DNA of 64,000 nt from Liolophura sinensis. Taxonomy: Eukaryota; Mollusca; Polyplacophora; Chitonida; Chitonidae. This document shows, piece after piece, positions 17,301 through 29,180 of the stretch. The translations under genes were made by a program, and so were the position numbers. Each line of letters opens with the position of its first letter. The stretch's first letter is position 1. The stretch covers positions 18,409,338-18,473,337 of the forward strand of contig NC_088302.1 in assembly GCF_032854445.1 (NCBI RefSeq). The letters run 5' to 3'. The notes beneath the pieces are model-generated. The model was not told the DNA's origin, ran no database searches, and was given only the letters and a program-made list of their open reading frames with translations.

Positions 17301-19292
17301 TACGTCAGCATGTTTCTATGTCATCATATTGTTTCGTCATGTTGTTTCTATACCATCATATTGGTACGTCAGCATGTTTCTATGTCATCATATTCATACG
17401 TCAGCATGTTTCTATGTCATCATATTGGTTCGTCATGTTGTTTCTATACCATCATATTGGTACGTCAGCATGTTTCTATGTCATCATATTCATACGTCAG
17501 CATGTTTCTATGTCCTGATATTAATACATCGACCTGTGTCAACAGTGTTTATGACATGGCGGTTCACACGCCAACATATTTCACACTTATGAAATAATGG
17601 TTCCTGCGTCAACATGGTAGTTAGCGTGTCAGCGCGGCGCAATGATCCAGGAGACTCTTGTAAATGCGACCGCTGTGAGTTCAAGTCCAGCTGATGGTCT
17701 TGCAACAACCTACGGATGATCGTGGTTTCCCTTGGCCTGTGTTCTTCTTCCATCATAATACTAACCTCCGCGGTATAAGTGAAATATTCTTGAGTGCAGC
17801 TCAAGAATCAAATAAATAAATACATTGATAAAGTATATAAATTTTCAAGGTTTTTTTTTTCAGATTTTTGGGCCATTTACCCTTCGAGAAGTTGTTCATT
17901 ACATAACCTGAATAATCACAAGAACTATTTCATTAGTGCGCTAGTACTGGTTTATCTTTGTGCCTTATCCTCCTAAGTAAAATAATTTTTAACCTTACAT
18001 AGCAATCGCTATAAAACCTGCGACCTCAGATTTTCTGAGAGAGTGTTGACCGAAAGTTTTACAGTATTTTACATGGAGCATTCCCGAATAAGACTAACCC
18101 ATTGCAAGAGTGACATATAAGGGGATCTGTTCCTCAGTCCAGAAATAATGTTTCATTTGTAAAAAACCTTCCAAGATTTCAGTAATAACAATGAAGTTCT
18201 CTAGCCTAGAGCTCTCTTTGGTCGAGTGAAAAACAAAGGGCTCCTAATAAAAGTCCAGGGCATGTTTGTATATCCATAGCTGGTATGTTGTAGGCGGATG
18301 TACTTATTTTCTGTTTCAGATGAAGGTTCAGTACGAGTCCAGTGAGAGACAGAAACAAGCTCTGGCACATCAAAGCGAAGAGTTAAGCGGTAAGCGAAGA
18401 TAACACTTTGATCCATTTCCTGGTCTGATTGAGAATATAAGCATCTTAAAACACATTATTAATACCATGTGTGAAGGCCAAAATAACATTGTGTTATTTT
18501 AGCTAGCTTACATTTTTGAGACTAATTTTAGAAGAAATTACCTACACCTGAAAACTTAAAAATAAATGTTTAACGCCTTGTTAAAGAATTGTTCACCTCT
18601 TTCTGAGGGTGACCAGGCTTATGAGTAGATGAAACCGGAGTAAACCGTGCACAGCTCTTGGCAAGGTACCTAAAAACCTCATGATTTGAGGCCACAACCT
18701 AGGAAGCGAGACCTGGATTCGAACACGCTGCCCCTTTGGTGATAGCCTTGATAATGGCAGGGAGCCAGCATGTTAACCATGTGAGCAGCGAGGGTCTGAT
18801 CTCTAGTAAATCACAAGTGAAATATATATATCTTTCTTGACAGATATGATTCACGACCTCAAGTCAGAGGAAACTCGCCTGAGACTCGAGCTGGAGAGGA
18901 GCGAAGCGGAGAACGAACGGCTGATGAGAGACCTGGAACGCGCGAAGGACACCGCTGAAGAACTACAGGACACCACCGCAGCCAACATCCGGATGTCCAT
19001 GCAGATGCGCGACGTACAAGGAGAGCAGAAGCGCATGCGCAGAGAGCTGGATCGCGTCTGCGCAGATAAAGCGGAACTGGAAGACTGCCTACAAGACGCC
19101 AACTCTTCGTACAACAAGCTGAAAATGGACCTGGATATGATGAACGACAGCATCATCGGCCTGCAGAGGTCGCTGGTGGCCGCGGAGTCTGAGAGAAGTC
19201 TGCTATGGGATCGACTGGCGCAAGCACAGAAGGACAAAGAACAGATGATGGAGGAACTAATTCTCACGGCGGAAGAATTCGAGGGTATTTAA
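14352..19292 (+). CDS. Gene C: Gln-rich head fused to tropomyosin-derived coiled coil, 988 aa, three exons
   Basis: Exons are 14352-16799 (816 codons, donor GAG|gtaaga), 18320-18389 (70 nt, phase 0 to 1) and 18844-19292 (449 nt, stop TAA). The first ATG of the long frame is at 14352 (MAGRKGAYSILKGM). Residues ~1-778 are a low-complexity head rich in Gln, Pro, Ser and Thr. It has tandem QQSTPQF units near residues 115-165, several poly-Gln runs of 5-10 with intervening PW (encoded by mixed CAA/CAG), and about a dozen SFGTQY, SFGTAY or SFGSQF motifs between residues ~324 and ~745, often followed by SPKP(K/R)RQ. Residues 779-816 (FEDIKNRVAKLRTDLFNSRD onward) are the tropomyosin exon-1-like 38 residues. 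The rest is coiled coil with RSLLWDRLAQAQ and ILTAEEFEGI. No signal peptide, so intracellular. It looks like a prion-like head on a rod. Not a named family known to me. Confidence 0.83.
16920..17530. repeat. 32-bp minisatellite
   Basis: About 18 copies of a unit near CATGTTTCTATGTCATCATA followed by TTGGTACGTCAG. The 3' part has a higher-order 96-bp period (three units) repeated twice, including the variant TGTTGTTTCTATACC. Confidence 0.92.
17622..17825 (+). repeat. SINE copy with tRNA-like head
   Basis: Head pieces GCGCAATGATCCAGGAGACT and GTGAGTTCAAGTCCAGC, body, core GTATAAGTGAAATATTCTTG and an AATAAATAAATA tail. It has diverged by several changes. Confidence 0.85.
18550..18800 (-). repeat. 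Diverged SINE-like repeat in intron 2 of gene C
   Basis: Starts like a reversed SINE core (TTTAACGCCTTGTTAAAGAA, TTGTTCACCTC) and ends with a B-box-like GGATTCGAACACGCTGCC and a tRNA-like arm. This is a distinct subfamily from the full-length copies. Confidence 0.5.
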
Positions 19293-22200
19293 ATCTCCCG
19301 TAGTCTTCCGTAGTATTCTTTACCCCACAGTGACCTATAGGAGACACACATTTTCACAACGGTCGAATGAAAACGAGACGAGACATTAAAGTAACAGGAC
19401 ATACAGTAAATGATACTCGAAGAACGAAGAGTACCTTGCTGTATGCCTACATAGGATGTAAATAGATATATAGATTTTATTGTATAGGTGTGTACAGAGA
19501 GCATTTCGCATAGCATAAAAGTAGCGTGCATTAGTAAGTATAACATAAACTGAAGGCGGTGAATGTCCATGCTGCCAGTAAATGCGCCCCCATACAGTTT
19601 ATCCAGCAGTTTAAGACACTTACAGCCATACAATAACAGTTATTTCGAAAATGTAAAAGGAATGTTTTCACAGTCACGTGGACATAATTTTGTGCTCTAA
19701 CACTTTTCTTTTTCTTTTTTTACCTTTTGTATTTTGTTCTTATTGTCTTTCAGTGTGATCGTATTTTTTATCTGTTATGAGTGTATGTATATCATGCCTC
19801 AAACAGTGTTATTTTATATACGTGTTTACGTGTGCTTTTTTACCATTAGCATAGATGAACGTTTTTTCAAAATTGTTATCTATATATGAAAGTAAATTTG
19901 TGATAAAGTTAATTGCCCCTTTTCGATGACGTCATGCACAGATTGAACATCCTTATTATATTGGGATTTTTTTCATACATATACTCAGATTTTCGCATTT
20001 ACAATGTTTAAATTATTTTAACACCAAATTGGGCGGGCCCATGCATGGGTGGAAATGGGAATGTTTAGATAAATATTTACTTGTCTTCCAAATTCTCAGA
20101 TGGTCTAGGGTCATGTTGACATCCAGTCGCCCAGCAAAACAATATCAATGATAGTTGCCTGTGATAGAAACAGCTGATCCAGCCATCTAAGATCGGGACA
20201 GAACGGATTTAATTCACCAGAATTACTCATGTAGTTGGTGATATGTTATGTCTACGGTCTAACTCATGCATAACATGTAAACGGATTCAGTGCCGGTTAA
20301 CCAGGCCTACAATGACGCCGCGACCGCCTGTAACGAAATGAGAAGAATATATACACATACGTGTGTACGCATGTCCTTCTGTGCACTGACGTCATTTCCT
20401 CTGTAAACCAAATGGATTCTGCAACTTTCGAAAACAATTCCTTTCATGAATGATTTATTTTCATTCTTCCGACCTCATTTGCATACCGAGTACAAGAGTT
20501 TCTTTTGGCTCACTCGAAACTTTTCGCTGCTTTACATTTCCAGATTGTACACAAACATAAAGTAACGGGAAGATATCTGAGATTTCTTCAAATTTAGTGT
20601 GAGCTAGTATACTATCTTTGTCTGTCAACAGTCTGCTTGGTAATAAATTTATCACGTTGTTAAATTGCGGATATTGTTGTTGTTTTTAATACTAGATATG
20701 TTCACAGCAATACCAACATTATGTCCATTGCAAAGGCTTTTTGGTGCTTTTTTGGGCTACGAGTGGCTAGGTTTCCATCGGTCAAACTATTATATGCATA
20801 TTCGAGAAACCCATACTTAATCAGTGACCATGTGATACTTCAATACAGAATAGATTCTCTGATGTAAAAAAATTTTTCTGATTTATTTCCTTGTTCACTT
20901 TATTTGTTTCCCTTTGACCTTTGACGTTTCCTCCTAGCCTTTGATCGGTTTCCCACATTCTCTCCTACGTTCAGGCTGTTCTCTACCGACAGTCCGTTTC
21001 CTCCACTGGCATTATCTACAGTTTCCTGATCGGTTTCCTCACTGGAATTCTCTAGGCGATCATTGATTCCAGTCAGACATGTTACAAAAATAATAGGCTA
21101 CCATTACCCAAGTTCTCCTTTTCACATTGAGAAATGCTAACATTAAGCTAGCAGTGTTCCTAAGGTCAGTGATTCCTGGATAAGCTGCAAGTCTATACGT
21201 CCTGAACTGACCATTCATATGCAAGACGGTGCGATTCAAATTTGAAATTCTGAAATATGATTCTTCACCGGAACATCCTATTTGAGAAAACAAGATGGCT
21301 GTGGAAGGTAGCAGGGTTACCAATTTAGGAAAGAAATGTACGCTGTAGTTTGAATCCGCCTGATTGTCATTGGCTTTACTACGTGACATAATATCTTCTG
21401 GAAAGCCAAGAAACATTTGTACATTATTCCTATAATCCGTCTTCTCAAACTCATCGTTTCAATGCATACTCGATTTATTTCACTGTTGTTTAAAGCTATG
21501 TATGTACTTTAAAACCACCGACCTTGGGTAAGTTACAAATGAACTTTCTCACATATGGCATACAGAATTGCACTGCATGTTGTTAGTCTTCACCGGACGT
21601 TACATTGCTCAAACGACTCGAACTATAGATCACTGATTGTCATCAAGGTCTCAAGAATAATTCAGTAAGAGGGAGAGAATCTAAGAAGAAGAAGAAAAAG
21701 ACAGGATCTAGTGTGCTCAAGGTTGGTATTTGGGTGTGGCAGAAAGTGATTATTTAACCCCCCATGTCCTCTGTCCTACCTTGTGTAAATATCCTTGACC
21801 TCATATACACAATACACAATTCACAATATGATGTCCACTGATTTGTCACGAAAATATAGTAATAGTATATAGTAAAAGTACTATACTATATAGTACTATT
21901 TTACTATATAGTAATGTAGTAAAAGAGGGGCCTCCGTGGCTCAGTTGGTTAGCGCGCTAGCACAGCGTAATGACCCAGGAGTCTCTCACCAATGCGGTCG
22001 CTGTGAGTTCAAGTCCAGCTCATGCTGGCTTCCTCTCCGGCCGTACGTGGGAAGGTCTGCCACCAACGCGCGGATGGTCGTGGGTTTCCTCCTGGCTCTG
22101 CCCGGTTTCCTCCCACCATAATGCTGGCCGCCGTCGTATAAGTGAAATATTCTTGAGTACGGCGTAAAACACCAATCAAATAAATAAATAAAACAGAGTA

Positions 22201-23470
22201 AAAGATACAAAGAAATTTACGTTTGTTTTCATTATAGTATGATTAGTAAAACGTTTTCATGACAGAATACGAATAGTATACATTAAAATCTAAGAATCAA
22301 ATCAAATATATAAATAAACACATAAATTGAAAGGTTTCCGCCATTCGAGTGGCCATGTATATCTTCTCTTTATCTTTAGATGATATACACAAGCAATTCA
22401 TTGAATCTTCCAAAGGGGTTATATAACATGACACTTGATACTATTAACTCAGGCAGCATTCCCGTGTGTCTCAAACAAGAAGACAGTTGTTACGTTGGAC
22501 TGAACCCTCAGCTGGCAGCGAATAATGTCTCCCTAGAGAGTGCACGTAAACTCTTTACGTTAGAATATACAGTTATTATTAGCATTCCAAACCTGCATGC
22601 AGTATAATGTACACGACCACGTGGTTGACTGTTTAAGTTATAGGCAAAGGATATTTGGAGCTACAACTGGAAATACGATAGCGTACAGCGGTTCTGGAAA
22701 TTTGTCCATAAGCGAAACTCTGTTGCCATGGTTATTGAAATGGCTGACGTGGATTGGTTTACTCTCCGTCTCTCGACACCCCACCCCCTATTTAACTCTT
22801 TCCAAAAAGTCTGATGCCAGGTGCAGTGTGTTTGTGGATAAAGCTGTGTCAGTATAGTATAATCTTCAGCTTAAGGCCCAATGAATGGTCCCAAATCTAC
22901 ACAAGTAAACTAGGCATAATAAATACTGCCGGTCGAGGGTTTAAAGATAAGCGCAAATACTTAAATTTGAAAGAGCCCAAAAAGAGGAAATTATATGGAG
23001 CATTTATATGCAGGTGTGAATAATCTGATATTTATTATAATAAAACTGATTATAGATAGCAACAATACTTTTCCAGTTGCTTTGTCATTGCTGTTATTAG
23101 AGTAATGGCTTTATTTAAAGACATGAGTTGGTTGGCAGAGACATAAAATTGACTATGATTGCTCATTGAAAAATCGATTAATTAATGGATTTGTGGACTG
23201 AGAGATTGTACAGATATATTATGTCGACTTAATTTAACTGATTAGATCGTCCGACACAACTATACCCATTTTTAATTATTATGTTTACCCCAAAATAAAT
23301 CTATTTATATCAGAAACTTTGGTGTAATCGTGCTAGGTATAAGTCTCGACGGTTTAAGTCTTAAAACGAAATTCCACTGAGAACACCTCATTCCCAGTAC
23401 AACCTCACCCGACACACCGGCTGGCAGCTTCCCGGCATACAGCCACTCTGCTAACTCAGCATCATCCAAG
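19293..23470. other. Gene C 3' UTR and intergenic region before gene D
   Basis: AT-rich DNA with a full-length SINE at 21927-22196 preceded by a palindromic TATAGTA-rich stretch (about 21855-21915). ATTAAA occurs near 19385. The leader of gene D just before 23471 is less AT-rich. No other gene was recognised. Confidence 0.45.
21927..22196 (+). mobile_element. Full-length tRNA-derived SINE with 9-bp target duplication
   Basis: The clearest copy. The head has TGGCTCAGTTGGTTAGCGCG (A box) and GAGTTCAAGTCC (B box), then GGCCGTACGTGGGAAGGTC, CCGGTTTCCTCCCACC and the core GTATAAGTGAAATATTCTTG, then GGCGTAAAACACCAATC and an (AATA)n tail. AGTAAAAGA flanks it at 21918-21926 and 22197-22205. The distance between boxes is too long for a tRNA. 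Confidence 0.95.
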
Positions 23471-26400
23471 ATGGAGGCCATCATGACTGCTCTCGCTAAG
23501 GTCCGCAACGATCTTGAACAGGCGCGTTCTGAAACAGCCGACTTAAGGGAAGAATTGCACTCTCAGCAAAGCAAAAACATGGAGGTGAGAAAGTTTGATT
23601 TTGACACAAGAATTGGGAAACTAATTACAATTTTAACAAAGTTTAAGAATTTCGTGGCATAGATGAACAGATATCATGTGGACCTCCTACCATTTACTAT
23701 TTTCAAATGGCTATTTCTCTATATTTCTGGTACGTAGTTTTATCATTTAACAGCTCTTTCAACAAACTAGTCGACAGACATTACAATTATTTTAATTACA
23801 CATTTTCGCAACTTTCATCCGGAGTGCTATTATGCGTGCTCAGCACCTAGACTTTCTATTCTAGGAGAAGGGTTTCCATGGCAACCATTTGCGGGTCGCT
23901 TAGCTTTCGTGCATGGCTTATCCTCATCTGCACCCCAACAGTTAACCTTACAGTCTGTGGGCAGGTAGATATGGAATTGGAGCATGCACGTTTATGCACA
24001 CGGGTCACACAGTGTAAACTCTGGGTATTAGGGGTAGGGGAGTAGGGGTTATCACATATTTCATGAGCGCATTGAATTTTCTTACTATTTATGTAGTAAA
24101 GTTAGCAATTTAAACCACAAAAGTGTATATCCTCTATAACTTTCGCATGTTACCATGTCATATCACCACATGCAGCTTGCACTTTACTGCATCATATCAA
24201 AAACTAAACCTAGCATGACCACCATTTTTTGAGCTGTGGTTGCTGGTAGTGAAGTCATAGCATTTTGTTACCTTCTTAACCTCCACCTGGGTGAGGAGTA
24301 ACACTGGGCAAACAGTTTTCAGTTCTATCCAAGATAGACAAAATTCTTATATATTCTTTAATTAAGTGCAAAACAACAGTGCAGACATTTATTGTGCATC
24401 AACACCATAAATGTCGCTGTGGCAGTAATATTACGCAGTCAATGCTCCTTCACTCTTCAGTTCGAAGGCAAATCTTCGACACAAGAGTCCGAACGATGTA
24501 CGTGTAAAAGCTTGTTTTCCAACATTGGGCACACGACGGGTTTGTTCAAAATCAAAATAAATGACTTACAGCATAGAGATTAAAGCTAGAGCAGCGACGA
24601 TAGTGTAATAATTGGCAAGTGGTCATACGTAACCAATAAAAGTCCATTCTCCTAACAGTTTATCTCAGTTAGGGTTTTATATTCTAACTGTTCATATAAA
24701 TGCTTAAATACTGTGTTTTATTTGTGGGAAAGTTCGCTAGTTACTTGTCAAAGGTCACTGGTTTACTCTGCGAACTACACGGTTACCTTGACGAATGAAA
24801 CTGACCGCAGTCGTGTGAAGGGCAAAGTAATCTGGAGTACGGCTTTAAACACCAACCAATTAATCAATTAAACAGTCAACCAGTCAACCAATACAACATA
24901 AACCCTCCAACACATACCGTGAATGCGCAAGCTATCAGTTCAGTCATTGAAAATTGTGCCTATTTCCCGGCTAAGGGTTTGAACTGATAATTTTGAATGG
25001 GAGAGGCAGGAGTAATATTCCTCACCATTGTCACAAAGAACAAGTAAGAACAACAATGAGGAAAATATAAATTCAATGAAATGAGGGGGCCTCCGTGGCT
25101 CAGTTATTTAGCGCAGCGTAATGACCCAGGAGCCTCTCACCAATTCGGTCGCGATGAGTTCAAGTCCAGCATATGCTGGCTTCCTCTCCGGCGGTACGTG
25201 GGAAGGTCAGGCAGCAACTTGTTAAAAGTTATAACTATTTGCTAGCCTTCTTTGCTCCCCTTGCATGCCTGTCTTGAGAAAAGCACGAAACCAAAACTGT
25301 ACCATAGGTACTCGGTATCGCGTGCATAGTGCACAAGCTCCATTGTGTGCTACTGGAGACCGGTACCTTGTATGTATGCATGCATGTATGTATATAGTGT
25401 ATGCTTAGGGTTTAACGTCGTGGTTAACAACTTTTCAGTCATATGACGACAAGGATTCATTAGGTGCGTGCACTTTTATCGTGTCTCCTTGTGGTAGGGT
25501 GAGCCCGTGCCGCCAAAGTGCTGCCTCCACTGAAGTATCATGCCAAAGACACCAGACATGACATCCCACCCAGTCACATTATACTGACACTCGGCCAACC
25601 AGTCCTGTGCTGAGCGCCAAGCAAGGTAGCAACAAGTACCATTTGGTGGGACCCGACCCGGGTTTGATCCCGGGTCTCCCGGTATCTTGTTCACCGTACT
25701 GTACACCACCAAATGTAGCATGGTTACCGGTATACGGCATCTTGAGTTTCGTGATATTTGGGACTTAATATTTATTTATTCCACTGTTGTTTAACTCCCT
25801 ACTCAATAATTTTCCTAATTGGGGGAATCAACAAATTCCCTGCTCAGAGCTGGTTTTGAACCCGCACCCCCTCAGTTCCAGCGATTGAGAGACAAGCACA
25901 TTTTACCACTAGACCACAAACCGCTCCTTCCTACAGTTATGAGTGAGTGCTTGGGGTTTAACTTCGTACTCAACAATTTTTCAGTCATATGACGACGAAG
26001 GAATCCTTAGGTTGCATGTACGTGCAATGTGCCTCCTTGTAACAGGATGGATTTCCACCGCTCTTTTATTTAGTGCTGCTTCAATGAGACGACTTACCGA
26101 AGGCAAGTAAGCCGCCCCGCCCCGCCCGAGCCATTCTACTGATACGGGTCAACCAGTCGTTGCACTATCCCCTTCATGATGAACGCCAAGCGAGGAAGTT
26201 ACAGCTTCCTCTTTTAAAGTCTTAGGTGTGACTCGATCAAGGATTGATCCTGGATCTACCGGTCCCGAAGCGCCTACAGTTATGAATGCAAATAGATCCC
26301 ACTACTATTAGAAGCCTAAAACTAATATCATGACTGACCTCTGTGGGTCCACTTATTTTTAAGTGAGAATGAAGTATGTTGTGTGGTAATGTGAATATTT

Positions 26401-26749
26401 CTATACATTCTAGTTTTTACATTATATACATTGTCTTCTTGTTTCTATTCATGGACAGCTCCAAAATCAGCTGGAGATGTCAGAGATGGAGAAACAGCGA
26501 CTTGTTCAGGAAGTCAGTGACTTACGAGGTTAGTAGTCCATTTCCAGATGTGCTGGCAAGACTGAAGCTATACGGCATTGTCCTGACCATCTCGTAGAGC
26601 CAGAGCCTATACAAACACTATCGATGTGCGCAAGTCATTACGGCATGCTCTGGACGAGGACAAAGGTCAAAGTTGCGGCCCAAAGCATCCATCTTGCGAG
26701 CATTACTGGAATTCTACTTTGGCGTATACTTTGGCGTATATCGGTATAG

Positions 26750-26797
<48 letters not shown>

Positions 26798-27050
26798 TGG
26801 CCATAACAAGAATTAAGTCGGCTTTGTGAAATGAAACGTGCTTTGTGAAATGATGCTAAAGTCCTTTCGATACAAAAATCATGAAAGAAAGTCACAAAGA
26901 ATAGATTTAGGAAGGAAAATATTGTCCCAATCACGCCTGTAAATGTTCTTTGGTGTCTCTTTATTTCCAGATACCGTGGATCAAATGAATGAAGAGAAGA
27001 GGAAATTTGGTCAAAACTTCAAGGATGAATTGCGAGAATTGTTGTCGTAA
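23471..27050 (+). CDS. Gene D: 87-aa mini-tropomyosin (exon 1 + exon 8-like + exon 9-like)
   Basis: Exons are 23471-23584 (114 nt, 38 codons, donor GAG|gtgaga), 26459-26528 (70 nt, ends phase 1, CGAG|gttagt) and 26971-27050 (80 nt, TAA). The start MEAIMTALAKVRNDLEQARS shares MEAI and its length with the tropomyosin exon 1 at 55565. The middle exon (SEMEKQRLVQEVSDLR) resembles the tropomyosin exon 8 pattern around AERxVxKLxKEVDxLE. The last exon (DTVDQMNEEKRKF) resembles DELxxEKEKYK of exon 9. In animal tropomyosins exons 1, 8 and 9 have 114, 70 and about 80-83 coding nt (recalled family knowledge), so the gene looks like tropomyosin with exons 2-7 removed. The product would be a short cytoplasmic coiled coil keeping both end segments that normally overlap head-to-tail. 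An AATAAA lies at 27920. Exon borders are strong; expression and function are unknown. Confidence 0.75.
24584..24715 (+). repeat. Dispersed repeat family X, copy 2
   Basis: AGAGCAGCGACGATAGTGTA, ATTGGCAAGTGGTCATACGT, TCAGTTAGGGTTTTAT and CTGTTCATATAAATGC match the 34245 copy in the same order. Confidence 0.6.
25085..25215 (+). repeat. SINE, 5' part only
   Basis: Starts GGGGGCCTCCGTGGCTCAGT, keeps the B box (GATGAGTTCAAGTCCAGC) and ends after TACGTGGGAAGGTC; the body, core and tail are missing. Confidence 0.85.
25385..25740 (-). repeat. Second SINE-like family, copy 1
   Basis: Ordered blocks GGGTTTAACGTCGTGGTTAA, TTTTCAGTCATATGACGAC, TGTCTCCTTGTGG, CTGACACTCGGCCAACCAGT and GAGCGCCAAGC, ending in a strong B-box complement CGGGTTTGATCCCGGGTCTC. 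The same order recurs at 25940-26275. Confidence 0.7.
25775..25925 (-). repeat. Diverged SINE-related repeat (same family as 2120)
   Basis: TTTAACTCCCTACTCAATAA, AACAAATTCCCTGCTCAGAG and GGTTTTGAACCCGCACC, followed by a tRNA-like arm (ACCACTAGACCAC). Confidence 0.55.
25940..26275 (-). repeat. Second SINE-like family, copy 2
   Basis: Repeats the blocks of 25385-25740: GGGGTTTAACTTCGTACTCA, TTTTTCAGTCATATGACGAC, GTGCCTCCTTGTAAC, TACGGGTCAACCAGTC, AACGCCAAGCGAGG and GATCAAGGATTGATCC. Diverged from copy 1, so not a very recent duplication. Confidence 0.65.
26752..26794. repeat. (AT)n microsatellite
   Basis: About 21 uninterrupted AT units in intron 2 of gene D. Confidence 0.95.
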
Positions 27051-27919
27051 CTACACGAAATTAAACTAGGGATATTCTGAGACAGATGCTCATTTGGATA
27101 AAAGTAACGTAGTTCAATCAAATTCGATATACTACCATGTACTGCGGAAAACATGGTGCGCATTAATTTGTGACTTATATGTAATTGTGCTTCACGCAGC
27201 CGTCAAGATTTATCGAGCTGTTTTTCGCCCCTTGCTGTTTAGATTAGACGGATATTTGAACGAGACTGTGTTATTAGTCGTAATGTCTAAGACGATGTTT
27301 ACATAACCAATGTCATTGTGACCTTGTCAAGTCACTACGCAGCTTTGCACGTCTGTCTCACTATGTATAAACGAACCTGGTGTGCATGTCTAACTGATGC
27401 TTATATTCGCCGTTGTCAGGCTCGCTGGCATGATGGAGCAAATGTGGAGTTACTTAACAAGGAAGGTACAGCTGACGGTGTGTGGGAGCTTCACCTGAGT
27501 GGAATTCGTTACGTGTTAAAATCCTTTTGATCTCTGCAAACACAGACGGTAAATCTTGACCACGGGACAAGCTACGAGTCACAATGGAAAATACAAGACA
27601 AACCAGAGGGCAGCTATAGGTCTGCGCTTTGTGTCTGTCTTCAAAGGATTCATTTTAAACATATTCTATGGAAATAACCACGTCAAAATATTATCCAAAC
27701 TTTACTGCTTTACCGAAAAAAAAAGCGGTTGAAAGGCTGACTGAGTCAATATGACATTACTGTTGCATTCGGCTGCCCTGCACTGCCTTCTTGCCTGTTG
27801 CGAAGTTGATCTCTAGCAGTGGACATAAATATATTCGTTATAACCAAAGGCTTTGGACATTGCTCCGAAAAAAAAATGCAGGGAATTGTTTTTTTTTTCT
27901 TTTTACATATTTTTCTGTC

Positions 27920-27925
27920 AATAAA
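27920..27925 (+). promoter_or_regulatory. AATAAA, possible poly(A) signal for gene D
   Basis: AATAAA occurs 870 nt after the gene D stop codon, followed by T- and TG-rich sequence. It is the first clear canonical hexamer downstream, but no transcript evidence is available. Confidence 0.3.
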
Positions 27926-28317
27926 TGTACTTCTTGACATACAAGTTTGACAACGTCTTTTCTTTTCGATACTCTAGTCTATAGATTTTTCTATTATATT
28001 CCGTCAGCTCTTAATTAGATGTTACTTAATTGAGCCTCACTTATTTACGAATACGTTCATCAAATGATTCGACTGATGTGTTGTAAGGACACAATTGACT
28101 GTTCTTGATCGATTGATCAGAATAATTTCATTTGTAGTGAGATAAAACATAGGAATCGAAAAGAACACAACGAAAGGACGTAACAGCAACTTCAGTCATG
28201 ATGTTTATCAAGGAAATATGATCATTGAAAAGCTGTGATGAAGCAATGCATTTCATACCTAGATTGGGCTAACCAAAAATATACATATGTTTGTCTGTTT
28301 GTTTAAATTTAATGATT

Positions 28318-28450
28318 TGTTTGTTTATTTGACTGATTGGTTTTACACCAAGAATATTTCACCTATACGTCTGTGGTCATCGTTATGGTGGGAGGAAACA
28401 CACCCGTATAGTTGCTCACAGACCTTCTCAAGTAATGTCGGAGAGGAAGC
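28318..28450 (-). repeat. Decayed SINE body
   Basis: TTGACTGATTGGTTTTACAC, AAGAATATTTCACCTATACG and TATGGTGGGAGGAAACACAC match the minus-strand SINE with a deletion. Confidence 0.7.
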
Positions 28451-28701
28451 CACTATGAGCTGGACATGAATTCTTTATTTTGCGTTTAATAGGATATTGT
28501 TTTCACTTTTAAATGTCATGGTGAGGTTTCCTGTTAGCGGATTATCATCGAGGCCGAGATATGATGCTGCCTCGCTAGAACGCAAAGCCGAAGACACCAA
28601 GCATGACGCAGGCTAAACAAGAAAGAGTCTACTGACATCGGGACAGTTGTAACACATGCTGATCACAACATACAGCATATACGTATATACCTAGGACGAA
28701 A

Positions 28702-28951
28702 CCTGGGCCCACTTTCACACAAATGTCGTACTTGTACAATATCTCACATATAGGACAATGGACACATATAGGACATATAGGACAACGTTAATAGTGACAT
28801 ACAAAATATCGTACGACAAATGTACAGTAATAAAAAATGTCACATGCCGCTTTTGTAAAAGTGGCTCCTGGGTCCAGTTTCACAATTACCCTATCATTGC
28901 CCTTTATGTGCGATTATCGTACATGTACATCTTCGTGAAACTGGCCCCAGG
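28702..28951. repeat. Hairpin element with CCTGGGxCCAxTTTCAC ends
   Basis: CCTGGGCCCACTTTCACAC at 28702 and CCTGGGTCCAGTTTCACAA at 28867 are both inverted relative to GTGAAACTGGCCCCAGG ending at 28951. Non-coding foldback pieces of this type are common in invertebrate genomes. Confidence 0.6.
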
Positions 28952-29180
28952 TGCCCTTGAACACGAGGCTGGAGCAAGCTAAAAAGTCATACCAGCGTCA
29001 GCCATGTTTTGAATTCGAACTTCCGCTTCGAAATCCCAGCTTAGACATGTACATATATACGCGAAAATATGCATGAAAACTTCTTCTATGGGGATGTTTG
29101 GATGGAAATTCTTGGCTTTTTGCTTTTTTATTGCTTTCAATATTAGGGTAATTTAGATATTTGATTTCGTTGTCAACAGT

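Larger units (their letters stand above)
16800..18319 (+). other. Intron 1 of gene C
   Basis: Dominated by a 32-bp minisatellite (16920-17530) and a full SINE copy (17622-17825). Overlapping open frames across the minisatellite arise from its regular structure and are not genes. Confidence 0.7.
23585..26458 (+). other. Intron 1 of gene D
   Basis: Contains dispersed family X (24584-24715), a SINE head (25085-25215) and three adjoining repeats of other SINE-like families (25385-26275). No extra tropomyosin-like exon was found in it. Confidence 0.5.

Noticed and set aside
17024-17597. Overlapping Cys/Ser/His-rich frames
   Set aside because: All arise from the 32-bp minisatellite in intron 1 of gene C.
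21937-22016. Possible tRNA gene (A and B box)
   Set aside because: The boxes are too far apart, no cloverleaf with anticodon arm forms, and the unit recurs as a SINE head with target duplications.
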